This document shows, in pieces, positions 18,984 to 29,739 of a DNA stretch of 64,000 nucleotides. Source of the stretch: Hyphomicrobiales bacterium (lineage in GTDB: Bacteria; Pseudomonadota; Alphaproteobacteria; Rhizobiales; Rhizobiaceae); NCBI GenBank assembly GCA_900472575.1, contig UCIV01000010.1, forward strand, positions 248,001 to 312,000. Reading direction: 5' to 3'. Numbering within the stretch: the stretch's first letter is position 1; each line of letters begins with the position of its first letter. Made by a program: the position numbers and the translations under genes. The notes under the pieces were generated by a model, which saw only the letters and a program-made list of their open reading frames with translations, did no database searches and was not told the DNA's origin.

Positions 18984-19745
18984 ATGCATCTTACCAGCCG
19001 GCAGGAAGAGATTCTCGCGCTCGCCAAGGAGCAAGGTAAGGTGCTGGTGGAGGATCTGGCGGCGCATTTCCAGGTCACCCCGCAGACGATCCGGAAAGAC
19101 CTGAATGATCTCTGCGATGGCAAAGCGCTGAATCGCATCCATGGCGGGGCGGTATTTCCGAGTGGCAACGAGAATGTCAAATACGAGGCACGTCGCTCGA
19201 TGGCTGCGGTCGAGAAACAAGCGATCGGCAGGGCTGCTGCCGAGATCATCCCTGATAATTCTTCACTTTTCATCAATATCGGCACCACGACTGAGGCCGT
19301 CGGCGATGCGCTTGTTGATCATCGCGAATTGATGGTTATTACCAATAATATCAATGTAGCCAACCGGTTGCGCGTGTTTCCCTCGATCGAGGTCATTATT
19401 GCCGGTGGCGTCGTACGAGGGTCGGATGGTGGTGTCGTGGGCGAGGCGGCTGTCGATTTCATCCGCCAGTTCAAGGTGGATTATGCCGTGATCGGTGTCT
19501 CGGCCATCGACGCAGATGGGGCGCTGCTCGATTTCGACTTTCGCGAGGTAAAGGTAGCGCAGGCGATCATTGCCAATGCGCGGCATGTCATTCTCGTGTC
19601 CGACGCCACAAAGTTCGAACGAACCGCGCCCGTTCGCATGGGCCATATCTCGCAGGTGCACACATTCATTACCGACTGTTGTCCATCGCCCGAGATTCGG
19701 AAAATCTGCGCTGAAAGCGAAGTTCGACTGATAGAAACAGGTTAA
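18984..19745 (+). CDS. glpR: DeoR-family glycerol-3-phosphate regulon repressor
   Basis: Repressor of 253 aa with an N-terminal DeoR HTH (about 3-57; TSRQEEILALAKEQGKVLVED, VTPQTIRKDLNDL) and a C-terminal sugar-phosphate sensor domain (about 75-235; INIGTTTEAVGDAL, IAGGVVRGSDGGVVGEAAVDFI, GVSAIDADGALLDFDFREVKVAQAI). This matches GlpR rather than other DeoR members, and the gene directly precedes glpD and the glycerol ABC genes in the same direction, as in R. leguminosarum. GAGGGGG lies upstream of the ATG at 18984. Confidence 0.92.
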   Translation: MHLTSRQEEILALAKEQGKVLVEDLAAHFQVTPQTIRKDLNDLCDGKALNRIHGGAVFPSGNENVKYEARRSMAAVEKQAIGRAAAEIIPDNSSLFINIGTTTEAVGDALVDHRELMVITNNINVANRLRVFPSIEVIIAGGVVRGSDGGVVGEAAVDFIRQFKVDYAVIGVSAIDADGALLDFDFREVKVAQAIIANARHVILVSDATKFERTAPVRMGHISQVHTFITDCCPSPEIRKICAESEVRLIETG

Positions 19746-19779
19746 TCCAGCCTCATTTTTGTTTTTCGTCAATCTTCAT

Positions 19780-19809
19780 TTGACATTCGTTTTTCTTTCA
19801 TTTTAGACT
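19780..19809 (+). promoter_or_regulatory. Sigma-70-like promoter of the glpD operon with a GlpR half-site
   Basis: Consensus -35 TTGACA (19780-19785) is followed after 18 nt by TAGACT (19804-19809). The spacer contains ATTCGTTTTT, close to the arm of the repeat at 18927-18960. Its place 50-80 nt before glpD makes it the probable operon promoter. Confidence 0.6.
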
Positions 19810-19861
19810 GATATCAGTTTCGCAACTGCGTAATTTTGTGCAATGCGAAAGTGAGTGGGCG

Positions 19862-21373
19862 ATGTCAGGCGATACGGTTTTCGATCTCTTCGTGATTGGC
19901 GGCGGCATCAACGGATGCGGCATCGCGCGCGATGCTGCGGGCCGTGGTTATTCCGTAGCGCTTGCCGAAATGAACGATTTCGCCTCCGGCACATCTTCCG
20001 GTGCCACCAAGCTGATCCATGGCGGGTTGCGCTATCTCGAGCATTACGAATTCCGTTTGGTACGTGAGGCGCTGATGGAGCGCGAAGTGCTGTGGGCCAT
20101 GGCCCCGCATGTCATCTGGCCGCTCCGTTTCGTGCTACCCTACCAGAAGGGCGGGGTGCGTCCGGCCTGGCTGATCCGGCTCGGCCTGTTTCTCTACGAC
20201 CATCTCGGTGGTCGAAAACTTCTGCCGGCGACCAAGACTTTGGACCTGAAGACCGATCCGGCCGGCAAGCCGCTGAGACCGGTCTTCGGCAAGGCTTTCG
20301 AATATTCGGACGGCTGGGTGGACGATGCCCGTATGGTGGTGCTGAATGCCCGCGACGCTGCATCGAAGGGCGCGATGATCATGAGCCGCGCTAAGGTCGT
20401 TTCGGCCCGTCGCGAAGGCGGCTTATGGCAGATCGAGGTTCGCGACGAAGCGTCAGGCACGACGGCGAGCCACAAGGCTCGGATGCTGGTCAATGCCGGT
20501 GGTCCGTGGGTGGATCAAGTTCTGTCGAACGCGGTTGGTCGCAACAATGTCCACAATGTTCGGCTCGTGCAGGGCAGCCACATCATCGTGCGCAAGAAGT
20601 TCGAAGACAGAAGAGCCTATTTCTTCCAGAACCCGGACAATCGCATCTTCTTCGCCATTCCCTACGAGACCGATTATACCCTGATCGGCACCACCGATCG
20701 TGATTTTCCAGGCGATCCGAAAGATGTCAGGATCAGCCCGGAGGAAATAGACTATCTCTGCAGTGCAGCGAGCGAGTATTTTTCGGAACCTGTAACCTCG
20801 GACGACATCGTCTGGACCTATTCGGCCGTTCGCCCGCTTTATGATGATGGCGCGTCGAAGGCGCAGGAAGCGACCCGCGATTATGTGCTGAAGGTAGACG
20901 AGGCAGATGGCGCGCCACTGCTCAACGTCTTTGGCGGCAAGCTGACAACCTATCGGCGCCTTTCCGAACACGCGCTGGAAAAGATCGGCGAGACGATCGG
21001 CGAAAAGGGCGGCCCCTGGACGGCCAGGAGCCATCTTCCTGGTGGGGATTTTCCAGTCGCGGGGGCTATAGAAGAAGAGCGAAAATTGATGGCGGCCTAT
21101 CCGTTCATCAGTCAGCGACAAGCGTCGCGGCTCATCAAGTGCTACGGCACCGATGCCAAAGCGATATTGGGAGAGGCCGGATCCATCGAGGGGCTTGGCC
21201 GGCATTTTGGCGGCACGCTTTACGAAGCGGAAGTTCGCTGGTCTATCGAAAAGGAATGGGCGCGCACGGCTGAAGACGTGCTGTGGCGCCGTACCAAGCA
21301 GGGATTGTTCCTGACGGCAGAGGAAGCCCAGGGACTGGAGGAATACATGGCGGGCGTTCGCCGGGCCGCGTGA
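19862..21373 (+). CDS. glpD: Aerobic glycerol-3-phosphate dehydrogenase
   Basis: FAD enzyme (503 aa) at the inner face of the cytoplasmic membrane; it oxidises glycerol-3-phosphate to dihydroxyacetone phosphate and reduces quinone. N-terminal FAD site FVIGGGINGCGIARDAAGRG (about 9-28), then SSGATKLIHGGLRYLEHYEF, and NVFGGKLTTYRRLSEHA near 360, with the C-terminal DAO_C domain. ATG 19862 has a GAGTGGG-type RBS; a GTG at 19838 is less likely. First structural gene of glpDSTPQUVK. Confidence 0.96.
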   Translation: MSGDTVFDLFVIGGGINGCGIARDAAGRGYSVALAEMNDFASGTSSGATKLIHGGLRYLEHYEFRLVREALMEREVLWAMAPHVIWPLRFVLPYQKGGVRPAWLIRLGLFLYDHLGGRKLLPATKTLDLKTDPAGKPLRPVFGKAFEYSDGWVDDARMVVLNARDAASKGAMIMSRAKVVSARREGGLWQIEVRDEASGTTASHKARMLVNAGGPWVDQVLSNAVGRNNVHNVRLVQGSHIIVRKKFEDRRAYFFQNPDNRIFFAIPYETDYTLIGTTDRDFPGDPKDVRISPEEIDYLCSAASEYFSEPVTSDDIVWTYSAVRPLYDDGASKAQEATRDYVLKVDEADGAPLLNVFGGKLTTYRRLSEHALEKIGETIGEKGGPWTARSHLPGGDFPVAGAIEEERKLMAAYPFISQRQASRLIKCYGTDAKAILGEAGSIEGLGRHFGGTLYEAEVRWSIEKEWARTAEDVLWRRTKQGLFLTAEEAQGLEEYMAGVRRAA

Positions 21374-21425
21374 GGCCTGGGAGATAACTGCCTGTTGCCA
21401 GAGGGTTGGGAGGCCCGAGGTATAT

Positions 21426-22508
21426 ATGCTGGAATTGCGCAATGTGTCGAAGACGGTGGCGGGCGAATATCACATTCGCCCGACCGACCTGACATTAAAG
21501 CGGGGAACGCTGAACGTCCTGCTCGGGCCGACGCTTGCCGGCAAGACATCGCTGATGCGGCTGATGGCGGGGCTCGACAAGCCGACCGAGGGCACGGTGC
21601 ATTTCGACGGCGCCGACGTCACCGGCCTGCCGGTGCAGAAGCGCAATGTCGCGATGGTGTACCAGCAGTTCATCAACTATCCGGCGCTGACCGTGTATGA
21701 AAACATCGCTTCGCCGATGCGCATTGCCGGCAAGGACGCCGCCACGATCGATCGTGAAGTGAAGAAGGCCGCCGAGCTTCTGAAGCTTTCGCCCTATCTC
21801 GATCGAACCCCGCTCAATCTCTCCGGTGGTCAACAGCAGCGCACAGCGCTGGCGCGGGCGATCGTCAAGAACGCCAATCTCGTGCTCCTCGACGAGCCGC
21901 TCGCCAATCTCGATTACAAGCTGCGCGAGGAATTGCGCGAGGAACTACCAAAAATCTTTGCTGCTTCCGGCGCGATCTTCGTTTATGCCACGACGGAACC
22001 TTCGGAAGCGCTGCTGCTCGGCGGCAATACTGCGACTTTGCATGAGGGAGCCGTGACGCAGTTCGGCAGGACAGTGGACGTTTATCGTCGGCCTGCCGAT
22101 CTCGTTACCGCTGAAATCTTTGCCGATCCGCCGCTAAATACGATTGCACTGACGCGTTCCGGCAACGCTTTCCTGTTCGACGGCGAGCCGGTCATTCCGG
22201 TGCCGCCGCATCTGTCATCTATCGCGGACGGGCCGGTGACGCTGGCTTTCCAGCCTCATCACCTGTTTCTGCATCCCGCCAACGGCCACACGACGCCGCT
22301 CAAGGCTCGCACGCTGGTCTCGGAGATCGCCGGATCTGAAAGCTTCATCCATCTCGATTTTGCCGGCCGCCGCTGGGTGATGCTTGCGCATGGCATTCAC
22401 GATATCGAGCAGGATCAGGTCCTCGAGGTACATCTCGACAGTCGCCACCTGATGGCTTTCGATCAATCGACCGGCAAGGCGCTCATCGCCGCGCCGCTGG
22501 CAGCGTGA
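21426..22508 (+). CDS. glpS: Glycerol ABC transporter ATP-binding protein GlpS (no switch histidine)
   Basis: One of two different ATPases of the glycerol importer (360 aa). Walker A GPTLAGKTS (34-42), an intact LSGGQ (132-136) and Walker B LVLLDE (152-157) are present, but the H-loop reads VYATTEPSEA, with Thr190 where the switch His should be. A C-terminal TOBE/MalK-like domain follows (about 240-355). Its partner GlpT shows the opposite defect, so only one of the two composite ATP sites should be canonical (inference). It follows glpD by 52 nt and precedes glpT by 10 nt. Confidence 0.93.
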   Translation: MLELRNVSKTVAGEYHIRPTDLTLKRGTLNVLLGPTLAGKTSLMRLMAGLDKPTEGTVHFDGADVTGLPVQKRNVAMVYQQFINYPALTVYENIASPMRIAGKDAATIDREVKKAAELLKLSPYLDRTPLNLSGGQQQRTALARAIVKNANLVLLDEPLANLDYKLREELREELPKIFAASGAIFVYATTEPSEALLLGGNTATLHEGAVTQFGRTVDVYRRPADLVTAEIFADPPLNTIALTRSGNAFLFDGEPVIPVPPHLSSIADGPVTLAFQPHHLFLHPANGHTTPLKARTLVSEIAGSESFIHLDFAGRRWVMLAHGIHDIEQDQVLEVHLDSRHLMAFDQSTGKALIAAPLAA

Positions 22509-22518
22509 GGAGGACGAG

Positions 22519-23589
22519 ATGGCACGCATCACGCTCGAACATATCCGCCACGCCTATAGCGAAAAGGCCAAGGCTGCCGGCGACTATGCGCTGAAGGAAG
22601 TCCATCACGAATGGGAGGATGGCGGGGCTTACGCTTTGCTTGGTCCATCCGGCTGCGGAAAGACAACGCTGCTCAACATCATTTCCGGTCTGCTGACACC
22701 GTCCGACGGGCGAATTCTGTTCGACGGCAAGGATGTCACACAGCTCTCGACCGAGGAGCGGAACATTGCCCAGGTCTTTCAGTTCCCGGTCGTCTACGAC
22801 ACGATGACGGTGTTCGACAATCTCGCTTTCCCCTTGCGCAACCGCAAGGTGCCGGAGGCGGAAGTCGAAAAACGCGTCAACGAAATCCTCGAAATGACCG
22901 ATCTTGCCGGCATGGCCAAGCGCCGGGCGCAAAGGCTGACGGCCGACCAGAAGCAGAAGATCTCGCTCGGCCGCGGATTGGTGCGGGCCAATGTCAACGC
23001 CATCCTGTTCGATGAGCCGCTGACGGTGATCGACCCGCATATGAAGTGGGTGCTTCGCTCGCAGCTGAAGCGCCTGCACCGGCAGTCGCGCTTCACTATG
23101 GTCTATGTCACCCACGACCAGACCGAAGCACTGACTTTTGCCGACAAGGTCGTCGTCATGCATGACGGCCAGATCGTACAGATCGGTACGCCGGCGGAAC
23201 TGTTCGAGCGACCGAGTCACACCTTCGTCGGCTATTTCATCGGCTCGCCGGGAATGAACATCATGTCCGCAGCCATCGATGGCGCGACCGCGCGCATCGG
23301 CGACCAGAATATCGCCCTTTCCGCCGCCCCTGCGCTGAAGGCCCAGGGGCGTATCGAACTCGGCATCCGCCCGGAGTTCATAAAGCTCGGCCGCGAAGGC
23401 ATGCCGATCACCATCAACAAGGTGGAGGATATCGGCCGCCAGAAGATCGTCCGCGCCTCTTTCTGCGGCCAGCCGATCTCGATCGTTGTGCCCGAGGATG
23501 ACGAAATTCCGGCCGACGCGAAGGTGACATTCGAAAAGCAGGCGATTGGCATTTTTGCCGATAGCTGGCGTGTAGGACAGGAGGGCTGA
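22519..23589 (+). CDS. glpT: Glycerol ABC transporter ATP-binding protein GlpT (degenerate signature motif)
   Basis: Second ATPase of the glycerol importer (356 aa). Walker A GPSGCGKTT (42-50), Walker B AILFDEP (161-167) and switch His199 in VYVTHDQTEA are intact, but the ABC signature is LTADQ (140-144) instead of LSGGQ. With GlpS (LSGGQ intact, switch His lost) this predicts an asymmetric heterodimer. C-terminal MalK-like regulatory domain from about 240. The name follows the R. leguminosarum operon; it is unrelated to the E. coli glycerol-3-phosphate permease GlpT. AGGAGGAC precedes the ATG. Confidence 0.93.
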   Translation: MARITLEHIRHAYSEKAKAAGDYALKEVHHEWEDGGAYALLGPSGCGKTTLLNIISGLLTPSDGRILFDGKDVTQLSTEERNIAQVFQFPVVYDTMTVFDNLAFPLRNRKVPEAEVEKRVNEILEMTDLAGMAKRRAQRLTADQKQKISLGRGLVRANVNAILFDEPLTVIDPHMKWVLRSQLKRLHRQSRFTMVYVTHDQTEALTFADKVVVMHDGQIVQIGTPAELFERPSHTFVGYFIGSPGMNIMSAAIDGATARIGDQNIALSAAPALKAQGRIELGIRPEFIKLGREGMPITINKVEDIGRQKIVRASFCGQPISIVVPEDDEIPADAKVTFEKQAIGIFADSWRVGQEG

Positions 23590-23591
23590 CC

Positions 23592-24461
23592 ATGGACAAG
23601 ACCTGGAACAACAAAGCCTGGTTTCTGGTTCTGCCGGTGCTGCTGCTGGTTGCCTTTTCAGCTGTCATTCCGCTGATGACGGTGGTCAATTATTCAGTTC
23701 AGGATACGTTCGGAAACAATCAGTTCTTCTGGGCAGGCACCGACTGGTTTGTCGAAATCCTGACATCACCTCGCTTCTGGGATGCGCTTTGGCGCAACCT
23801 GATCTTCTCGGCCGTCATCCTTGCGATCGAAGTGCCACTCGGCATCCTGATCGCGCTCAACATGCCGAAACATGGGCTGGGCGTTCCCGTCTGCCTCGTG
23901 CTGATGGCGCTACCGCTGCTCATTCCGTGGAACGTTGTCGGCACGATCTGGCAGGTGTTTGGCCGCGTCGATATCGGGCTTCTGGGGTATTTTCTAAACT
24001 CGCTCGGCATCTCCTACAACTATACCCAGAACCCGACGCATGCCTGGGCGACTGTAATCGTCATGGATGTCTGGCACTGGACGAGCCTCGTCGTGCTCCT
24101 CTGCTATGCCGGCCTAGTCTCGATCCCCGACGCCTATTATCAGGCCGCTCGCATCGATGGTGCCTCGCGCTGGTCGGTATTCCGCTACATCCAGCTGCCG
24201 AAGATGAAGCGGGTACTGCTGATCGCCGTGCTTTTGCGCTTCATGGATAGTTTCATGATCTATACCGAACCCTTCGTTGTTACCGGCGGCGGACCGGGCA
24301 ATTCAACGACATTTCTGTCGATCGATCTCGTGAAAATGGCGATCGGCCAGTTCGATCTCGGCCCAGCGGCAGCCATGTCGATCATCTACTTCCTGATCAT
24401 CCTTCTGCTGTCATGGGTGTTCTACACCGTGATGACGCAGAGCGATGCAGAGCAGAAGTGA
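23592..24461 (+). CDS. glpP: Glycerol ABC transporter permease GlpP
   Basis: MalF-type inner-membrane permease (289 aa) with about six hydrophobic segments; the first (about 11-32, FLVLPVLLLVAFSAVIPLM) starts right after a short cytoplasmic tail. The EAA loop is YYQAARIDGASRWSVFRYI (about 187-205), followed by the usual QLPKMKRVL. It starts 2 nt after the glpT stop and is followed by glpQ 13 nt on. Confidence 0.93.
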   Translation: MDKTWNNKAWFLVLPVLLLVAFSAVIPLMTVVNYSVQDTFGNNQFFWAGTDWFVEILTSPRFWDALWRNLIFSAVILAIEVPLGILIALNMPKHGLGVPVCLVLMALPLLIPWNVVGTIWQVFGRVDIGLLGYFLNSLGISYNYTQNPTHAWATVIVMDVWHWTSLVVLLCYAGLVSIPDAYYQAARIDGASRWSVFRYIQLPKMKRVLLIAVLLRFMDSFMIYTEPFVVTGGGPGNSTTFLSIDLVKMAIGQFDLGPAAAMSIIYFLIILLLSWVFYTVMTQSDAEQK

Positions 24462-24474
24462 GGGGGAGAACGCC

Positions 24475-25293
24475 ATGACCAACAACAGCAGCGGCGCCCG
24501 TTTCGGCTTCCTGATACCGGTGATCTACATCATCTTTTTACTTCTGCCGATCTACTGGCTCGTCAACATGAGCTTCAAGACCAATAGCGAGATTTTGGGC
24601 CAACTGACGCTCTGGCCGACAAATCCGACGCTTAGAAACTACACCGTCATCTTTACCGATCCGGCCTGGTATAACGGCTATATCAACTCGATCATCTATG
24701 TGGTGATGAACACGGTGATCTCCGTCCTCGTGGCGCTGCCGGCGGCCTATGCCTTTTCGCGATACCGGTTCCTCGGCGACAAGCACCTTTTCTTCTGGCT
24801 CTTGACCAACCGAATGGCGCCGCCCGCCGTTTTCGCGCTGCCCTTCTTTCAGCTCTATTCGGCCTTCGGCCTGATCGATACGCATATTGCGGTCGCCATC
24901 GCGCATTGCCTGTTCAACGTGCCGCTGGCGGTCTGGATCCTCGAAGGTTTCATGTCGGGCGTGCCGAAGGAAATCGACGAGACCGCTTATATCGACGGTT
25001 ATTCCTTCCCGCGTTTCTTTGTGAAGATTTTCATGCCGCTGATTGCGTCTGGCATCGGCGTCGCCGCCTTCTTCTGCTTCATGTTCTCGTGGGTCGAGCT
25101 TCTGATCGCCCGCACGCTGACGACCACCGACGCCAAGCCGATCGCGGCGACCATGACCCGTACGGTTTCCGCCTCCGGCATGGACTGGGGCGTGCTGGCA
25201 GCCGCCGGCGTGCTGACCATCATTCCGGGCGCGCTGGTCATTTATTTCGTGCGCAACTACATCGCCAAGGGTTTTGCCCTTGGCCGCGTCTAG
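24475..25293 (+). CDS. glpQ: Glycerol ABC transporter permease GlpQ
   Basis: MalG-type permease (272 aa), partner of GlpP. It has about six membrane segments; the EAA loop reads EIDETAYIDGYSFPRFFVKI (about 164-183), and the C-terminus shows the conserved GALVIYFVRNYIAKGFALG. ATG 24475 follows GGGGGAG; the longer frame overlaps glpP. Not related to the E. coli phosphodiesterase GlpQ. Confidence 0.93.
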   Translation: MTNNSSGARFGFLIPVIYIIFLLLPIYWLVNMSFKTNSEILGQLTLWPTNPTLRNYTVIFTDPAWYNGYINSIIYVVMNTVISVLVALPAAYAFSRYRFLGDKHLFFWLLTNRMAPPAVFALPFFQLYSAFGLIDTHIAVAIAHCLFNVPLAVWILEGFMSGVPKEIDETAYIDGYSFPRFFVKIFMPLIASGIGVAAFFCFMFSWVELLIARTLTTTDAKPIAATMTRTVSASGMDWGVLAAAGVLTIIPGALVIYFVRNYIAKGFALGRV

Positions 25294-25309
25294 GGAAGGG
25301 GAGAAGTCG

Positions 25310-25591
25310 ATGACGTTTTCATGGATGGCCTGGACGCTGCCGACGGCGATCTTCTTCATCACCATTTTCGCGCTCATCGCGGCGATGGGGGTGTGGGAAT
25401 ATTTTGCGCCGGGCGGCGGCCCACGGGTCGGCATCCTGCGGTTCGAAACGACGCGGGGCGACCGCCTGTTCGTTTCGCTGCTCGGTTCCGCCTTCATTCA
25501 TCTCGCATGGCTGGGTCTTGGAGGCCCCGGCCTGTGGTGGGCTCTGGCCCTGTCGGTGGTCTACGCAATCGGCGTATTCCGTTTCGTCTAG
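25310..25591 (+). CDS. glpU: Small membrane protein GlpU (DUF2160 type)
   Basis: A 93-residue protein with about three hydrophobic stretches (about 10-28, 52-68, 70-90). It matches the small integral-membrane DUF2160 protein found in rhizobial glycerol operons, where it is called GlpU. ATG 25310 follows GGGGAGAAG. It lies 16 nt after glpQ. Its role is unknown; a link to the transporter or to glycerol entry is suggested only by its position. Confidence 0.85.
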   Translation: MTFSWMAWTLPTAIFFITIFALIAAMGVWEYFAPGGGPRVGILRFETTRGDRLFVSLLGSAFIHLAWLGLGGPGLWWALALSVVYAIGVFRFV

Positions 25592-25674
25592 GGTCAAGAA
25601 GATAGGGCGGCGGGAGGAGGTCCAGCCGCCAGGACTAAAGTGAACTGCAATCGCATCAACCGGGAGGACTAGAT

Positions 25675-27396
<1,722 letters not shown>

Positions 27397-27422
27397 TCGG
27401 CAAACAGCCTATATGAGAAATG

Positions 27423-27446
27423 CCGGGGCGTGATATCGCGCCCCGG
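27423..27446. other. Hairpin between glpV and glpK
   Basis: CCGGGGCG (27423-27430) and CGCCCCGG (27439-27446) pair perfectly around an 8-nt loop; TTCTT follows. It may partly terminate transcription or stabilise the glpV message, giving more binding protein than kinase. Confidence 0.5.
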
Positions 27447-27478
27447 TTCTTATGGAATATGTGGAGGAGTTTGGATTT

Positions 27479-28975
27479 ATGGGTGGGTATATTCTTGCCA
27501 TCGATCAGGGCACGACATCGAGCCGGGCGATCGTTTTCGATGGCGATATGGCGATCAAGGGTTTTGGCCAGCAGGAATTCACCCAGTTCTTTCCGGCCTC
27601 CGGCTGGGTCGAGCACGACCCGGATGAAATCTGGCAAAGCGTTCTTGCCACAGCCCGCACGGCGATTGAGAAGGCCGGGATCTCGGCCGCCGATATCGCG
27701 GCGATCGGCATCACCAACCAGCGTGAAACCGTAGTCGTCTGGGACCGCAATACCGGCAAGCCATTGCATCCGGCGATCGTCTGGCAGGACCGCCGCACAT
27801 CCGGACTTTGCGAGGAATTGAAGGGTAGGGCGCTTGAGGCCGCCTTCACTGAAAAGACCGGTCTTCTGCTAGATCCCTATTTCTCCGGGACAAAACTCTC
27901 CTGGCTGCTCTCCAATGTTGAAGGCCTGCGTGCTCGTGCCGAAGGTGGCGAAGTCTGCTTTGGCACGGTCGATAGCTGGCTGATCTACAAGCTCACCGGC
28001 GGCAAAGCGCATGTCACCGACGCCACAAATGCCTCGCGTACGCTGATCTATAATATCGGCGATAATGACTGGGATGACGAGTTGCTCGGCATTCTCGATA
28101 TTCCGCGCGCCATGCTTCCAGAGGTCAAGGATTGTGCGGCGGATTTTGGGGTGGCGGACAGGTCGATATTCGGCGCTGAAATCCCGATCCTCGGCGTTGC
28201 CGGCGACCAGCAGGCGGCCGTCATCGGCAATGCCTGCTTCGACCCCGGCATGCTGAAATCCACTTATGGCACCGGCTGCTTTGCGCTGTTGAACACCGGC
28301 ACGGATCGCGTCACATCGTCCAACCGTCTTCTGACAACCATCGCCTACCGTCTCGGCGGTGTAACGACCTATGCGCTGGAAGGTTCTATCTTCATTGCCG
28401 GCGCCGCCGTGCAATGGCTGCGCGACGAACTCGGTTTCATCAAGGTTGCGTCGGAAGTCGGGGCGCTGGCGCGGCAGGCGGATCCGAAACAGCGACTCTA
28501 CATGGTGCCGGCCTTCACCGGGCTGGGTGCGCCCTATTGGGATGCGGACGCCCGTGGCGCGATCTTTGGGCTTACCCGCAGCAGCGGCCCGGCGGAGTTT
28601 GCCCGGGCTGCGCTCGAAAGCGTCGCCTTTCAGACTCACGACCTTCTCGAAGCGATGAAGAAGGACTGGCAGGGCCACGGCGCGACGACCGTGCTGCGCG
28701 TCGATGGCGGCATGGTTGCCTCCAACTGGACGATGCAGCGCCTGTCAGACATTCTCGCGGCCCCCGTCGACCGGCCGGAGCTTCTGGAGACGACGGCGCT
28801 CGGTGCCGCCTGGCTTGCCGGCTCCCGTGCCGGCGTCTGGCCGGATGCGAAAGGGTTTGCTGCTCACTGGAAACGCGACAAGCGTTTTGAACCGGAAATG
28901 GCGGATGAAGAGAGGAAGTCGGCAATCGCCGGCTGGCAGGATAGCGTCTCGCGCTGCCTTACCCGCCGGACGTGA
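27479..28975 (+). CDS. glpK: Glycerol kinase
   Basis: FGGY-family kinase of 498 aa that phosphorylates imported glycerol with ATP, giving the substrate of GlpD. ATP-site motif [13 protein letters not shown] (about 8-20), [24 protein letters not shown] and the C-terminal DGGMVASNW are visible. ATG 27479 has GGAGGAG 9 nt upstream; the in-frame ATG at 27452 does not. Last gene of the glycerol operon, 8 nt from the convergent marR-type gene. Confidence 0.96.
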   Translation: MGGYILAIDQGTTSSRAIVFDGDMAIKGFGQQEFTQFFPASGWVEHDPDEIWQSVLATARTAIEKAGISAADIAAIGITNQRETVVVWDRNTGKPLHPAIVWQDRRTSGLCEELKGRALEAAFTEKTGLLLDPYFSGTKLSWLLSNVEGLRARAEGGEVCFGTVDSWLIYKLTGGKAHVTDATNASRTLIYNIGDNDWDDELLGILDIPRAMLPEVKDCAADFGVADRSIFGAEIPILGVAGDQQAAVIGNACFDPGMLKSTYGTGCFALLNTGTDRVTSSNRLLTTIAYRLGGVTTYALEGSIFIAGAAVQWLRDELGFIKVASEVGALARQADPKQRLYMVPAFTGLGAPYWDADARGAIFGLTRSSGPAEFARAALESVAFQTHDLLEAMKKDWQGHGATTVLRVDGGMVASNWTMQRLSDILAAPVDRPELLETTALGAAWLAGSRAGVWPDAKGFAAHWKRDKRFEPEMADEERKSAIAGWQDSVSRCLTRRT

Positions 28976-28983
28976 TTCTTCCG

Positions 28984-29436
28984 CTACTTTCCCTCTTCTG
29001 GCTCTTCCAGCACGCGGCTGAACGCGCTCAGCTGATCCATGAGGTGGCCGAACTCAGCCTCGCCGAGGGCGGCGTGGAATCGTTTGCGTGCACGTCGTGC
29101 GGCGGCGGCGACCTGCTTCAGCATCTCCTCGCCTTCCGGGGTGATGTATATCAGGCGAGCACGTTTATCGCTCGGATCGACTTCCCGGCGAACGAAACCC
29201 TGGCTTTCGAGACCTTCCAGGCACTTGGTAACGGATGAGCGATCGAGTGCGATCCGTTCCCCCATCGTATTCTGGTGAATGCCGGGTTCGATATGGGCAA
29301 AGGCTAGCGCACTGTATTGCGTGGGAGAAAAGCCGAGATCGCCTGCCTCCTGCGTGAACATGGCGAGCGCCACCTGCTGGCAGCGTCGCAGCAGAATACC
29401 GTGCGAATGCAGGATTTCATGAGCAGTAACGATCAC
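28984..29436 (-). CDS. MarR-family regulator
   Basis: Regulator of 150 aa with a winged helix (about 30-100: FSPTQYSALAFAHIEPGIHQ, MGERIALDRSSVTKCLEGLE, GFVRREVDPSDKRARLIYIT) and flanking dimerisation helices. The DKRAR wing is typical. It is divergent from the three-subunit dehydrogenase operon at 29740. A perfect 18-nt inverted repeat lies 36 nt before its start, so it probably represses itself and perhaps the dehydrogenase. The ligand is unknown. Confidence 0.92.
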   Translation of the reverse strand: MIVTAHEILHSHGILLRRCQQVALAMFTQEAGDLGFSPTQYSALAFAHIEPGIHQNTMGERIALDRSSVTKCLEGLESQGFVRREVDPSDKRARLIYITPEGEEMLKQVAAAARRARKRFHAALGEAEFGHLMDQLSAFSRVLEEPEEGK

Positions 29437-29472
29437 GCCGGTGTGCCTCCCTTTGCCGGATTGACAATTATC

Positions 29473-29511
29473 AATTAGTTGGATAGCTGATAATCAGCTA
29501 TCCAACTAATT
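29473..29511. promoter_or_regulatory. Perfect 18-nt inverted repeat, probable MarR operator
   Basis: AATTAGTTGGATAGCTGA (29473-29490), a TAA spacer, and its exact reverse complement at 29494-29511. The region from 29437 to 29739 has no gene; this repeat is its main feature and lies 36 nt before the marR start. It is longer than typical MarR sites, so it may also act as an mRNA hairpin or hold two overlapping sites. Confidence 0.75.
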
Positions 29512-29739
29512 CGGTGCGGCGGAGGACCGCGCTGTCTAGCGACAGCGTCATTGTGTTCACTCGCGCCTTTTTTGTTGTTGCATGTCCGCGATTCATTGTC
29601 CCGCTTCCGCCCTCAATATCCCCACCTCTGACACGATGGGGAGCGGGGTTGCGACGAAACTTGCCCGACATTTCGCGCACACGCAACGCGCCTTAACGGC
29701 CGCAGCTTTCACCCCGGAGGCATCAGCCTCTTTTTCCCC

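Noticed and set aside
29498..29686. Small frame on the minus strand upstream of marR
   Set aside because: It overlaps the operator repeat and has no ribosome site or resemblance.
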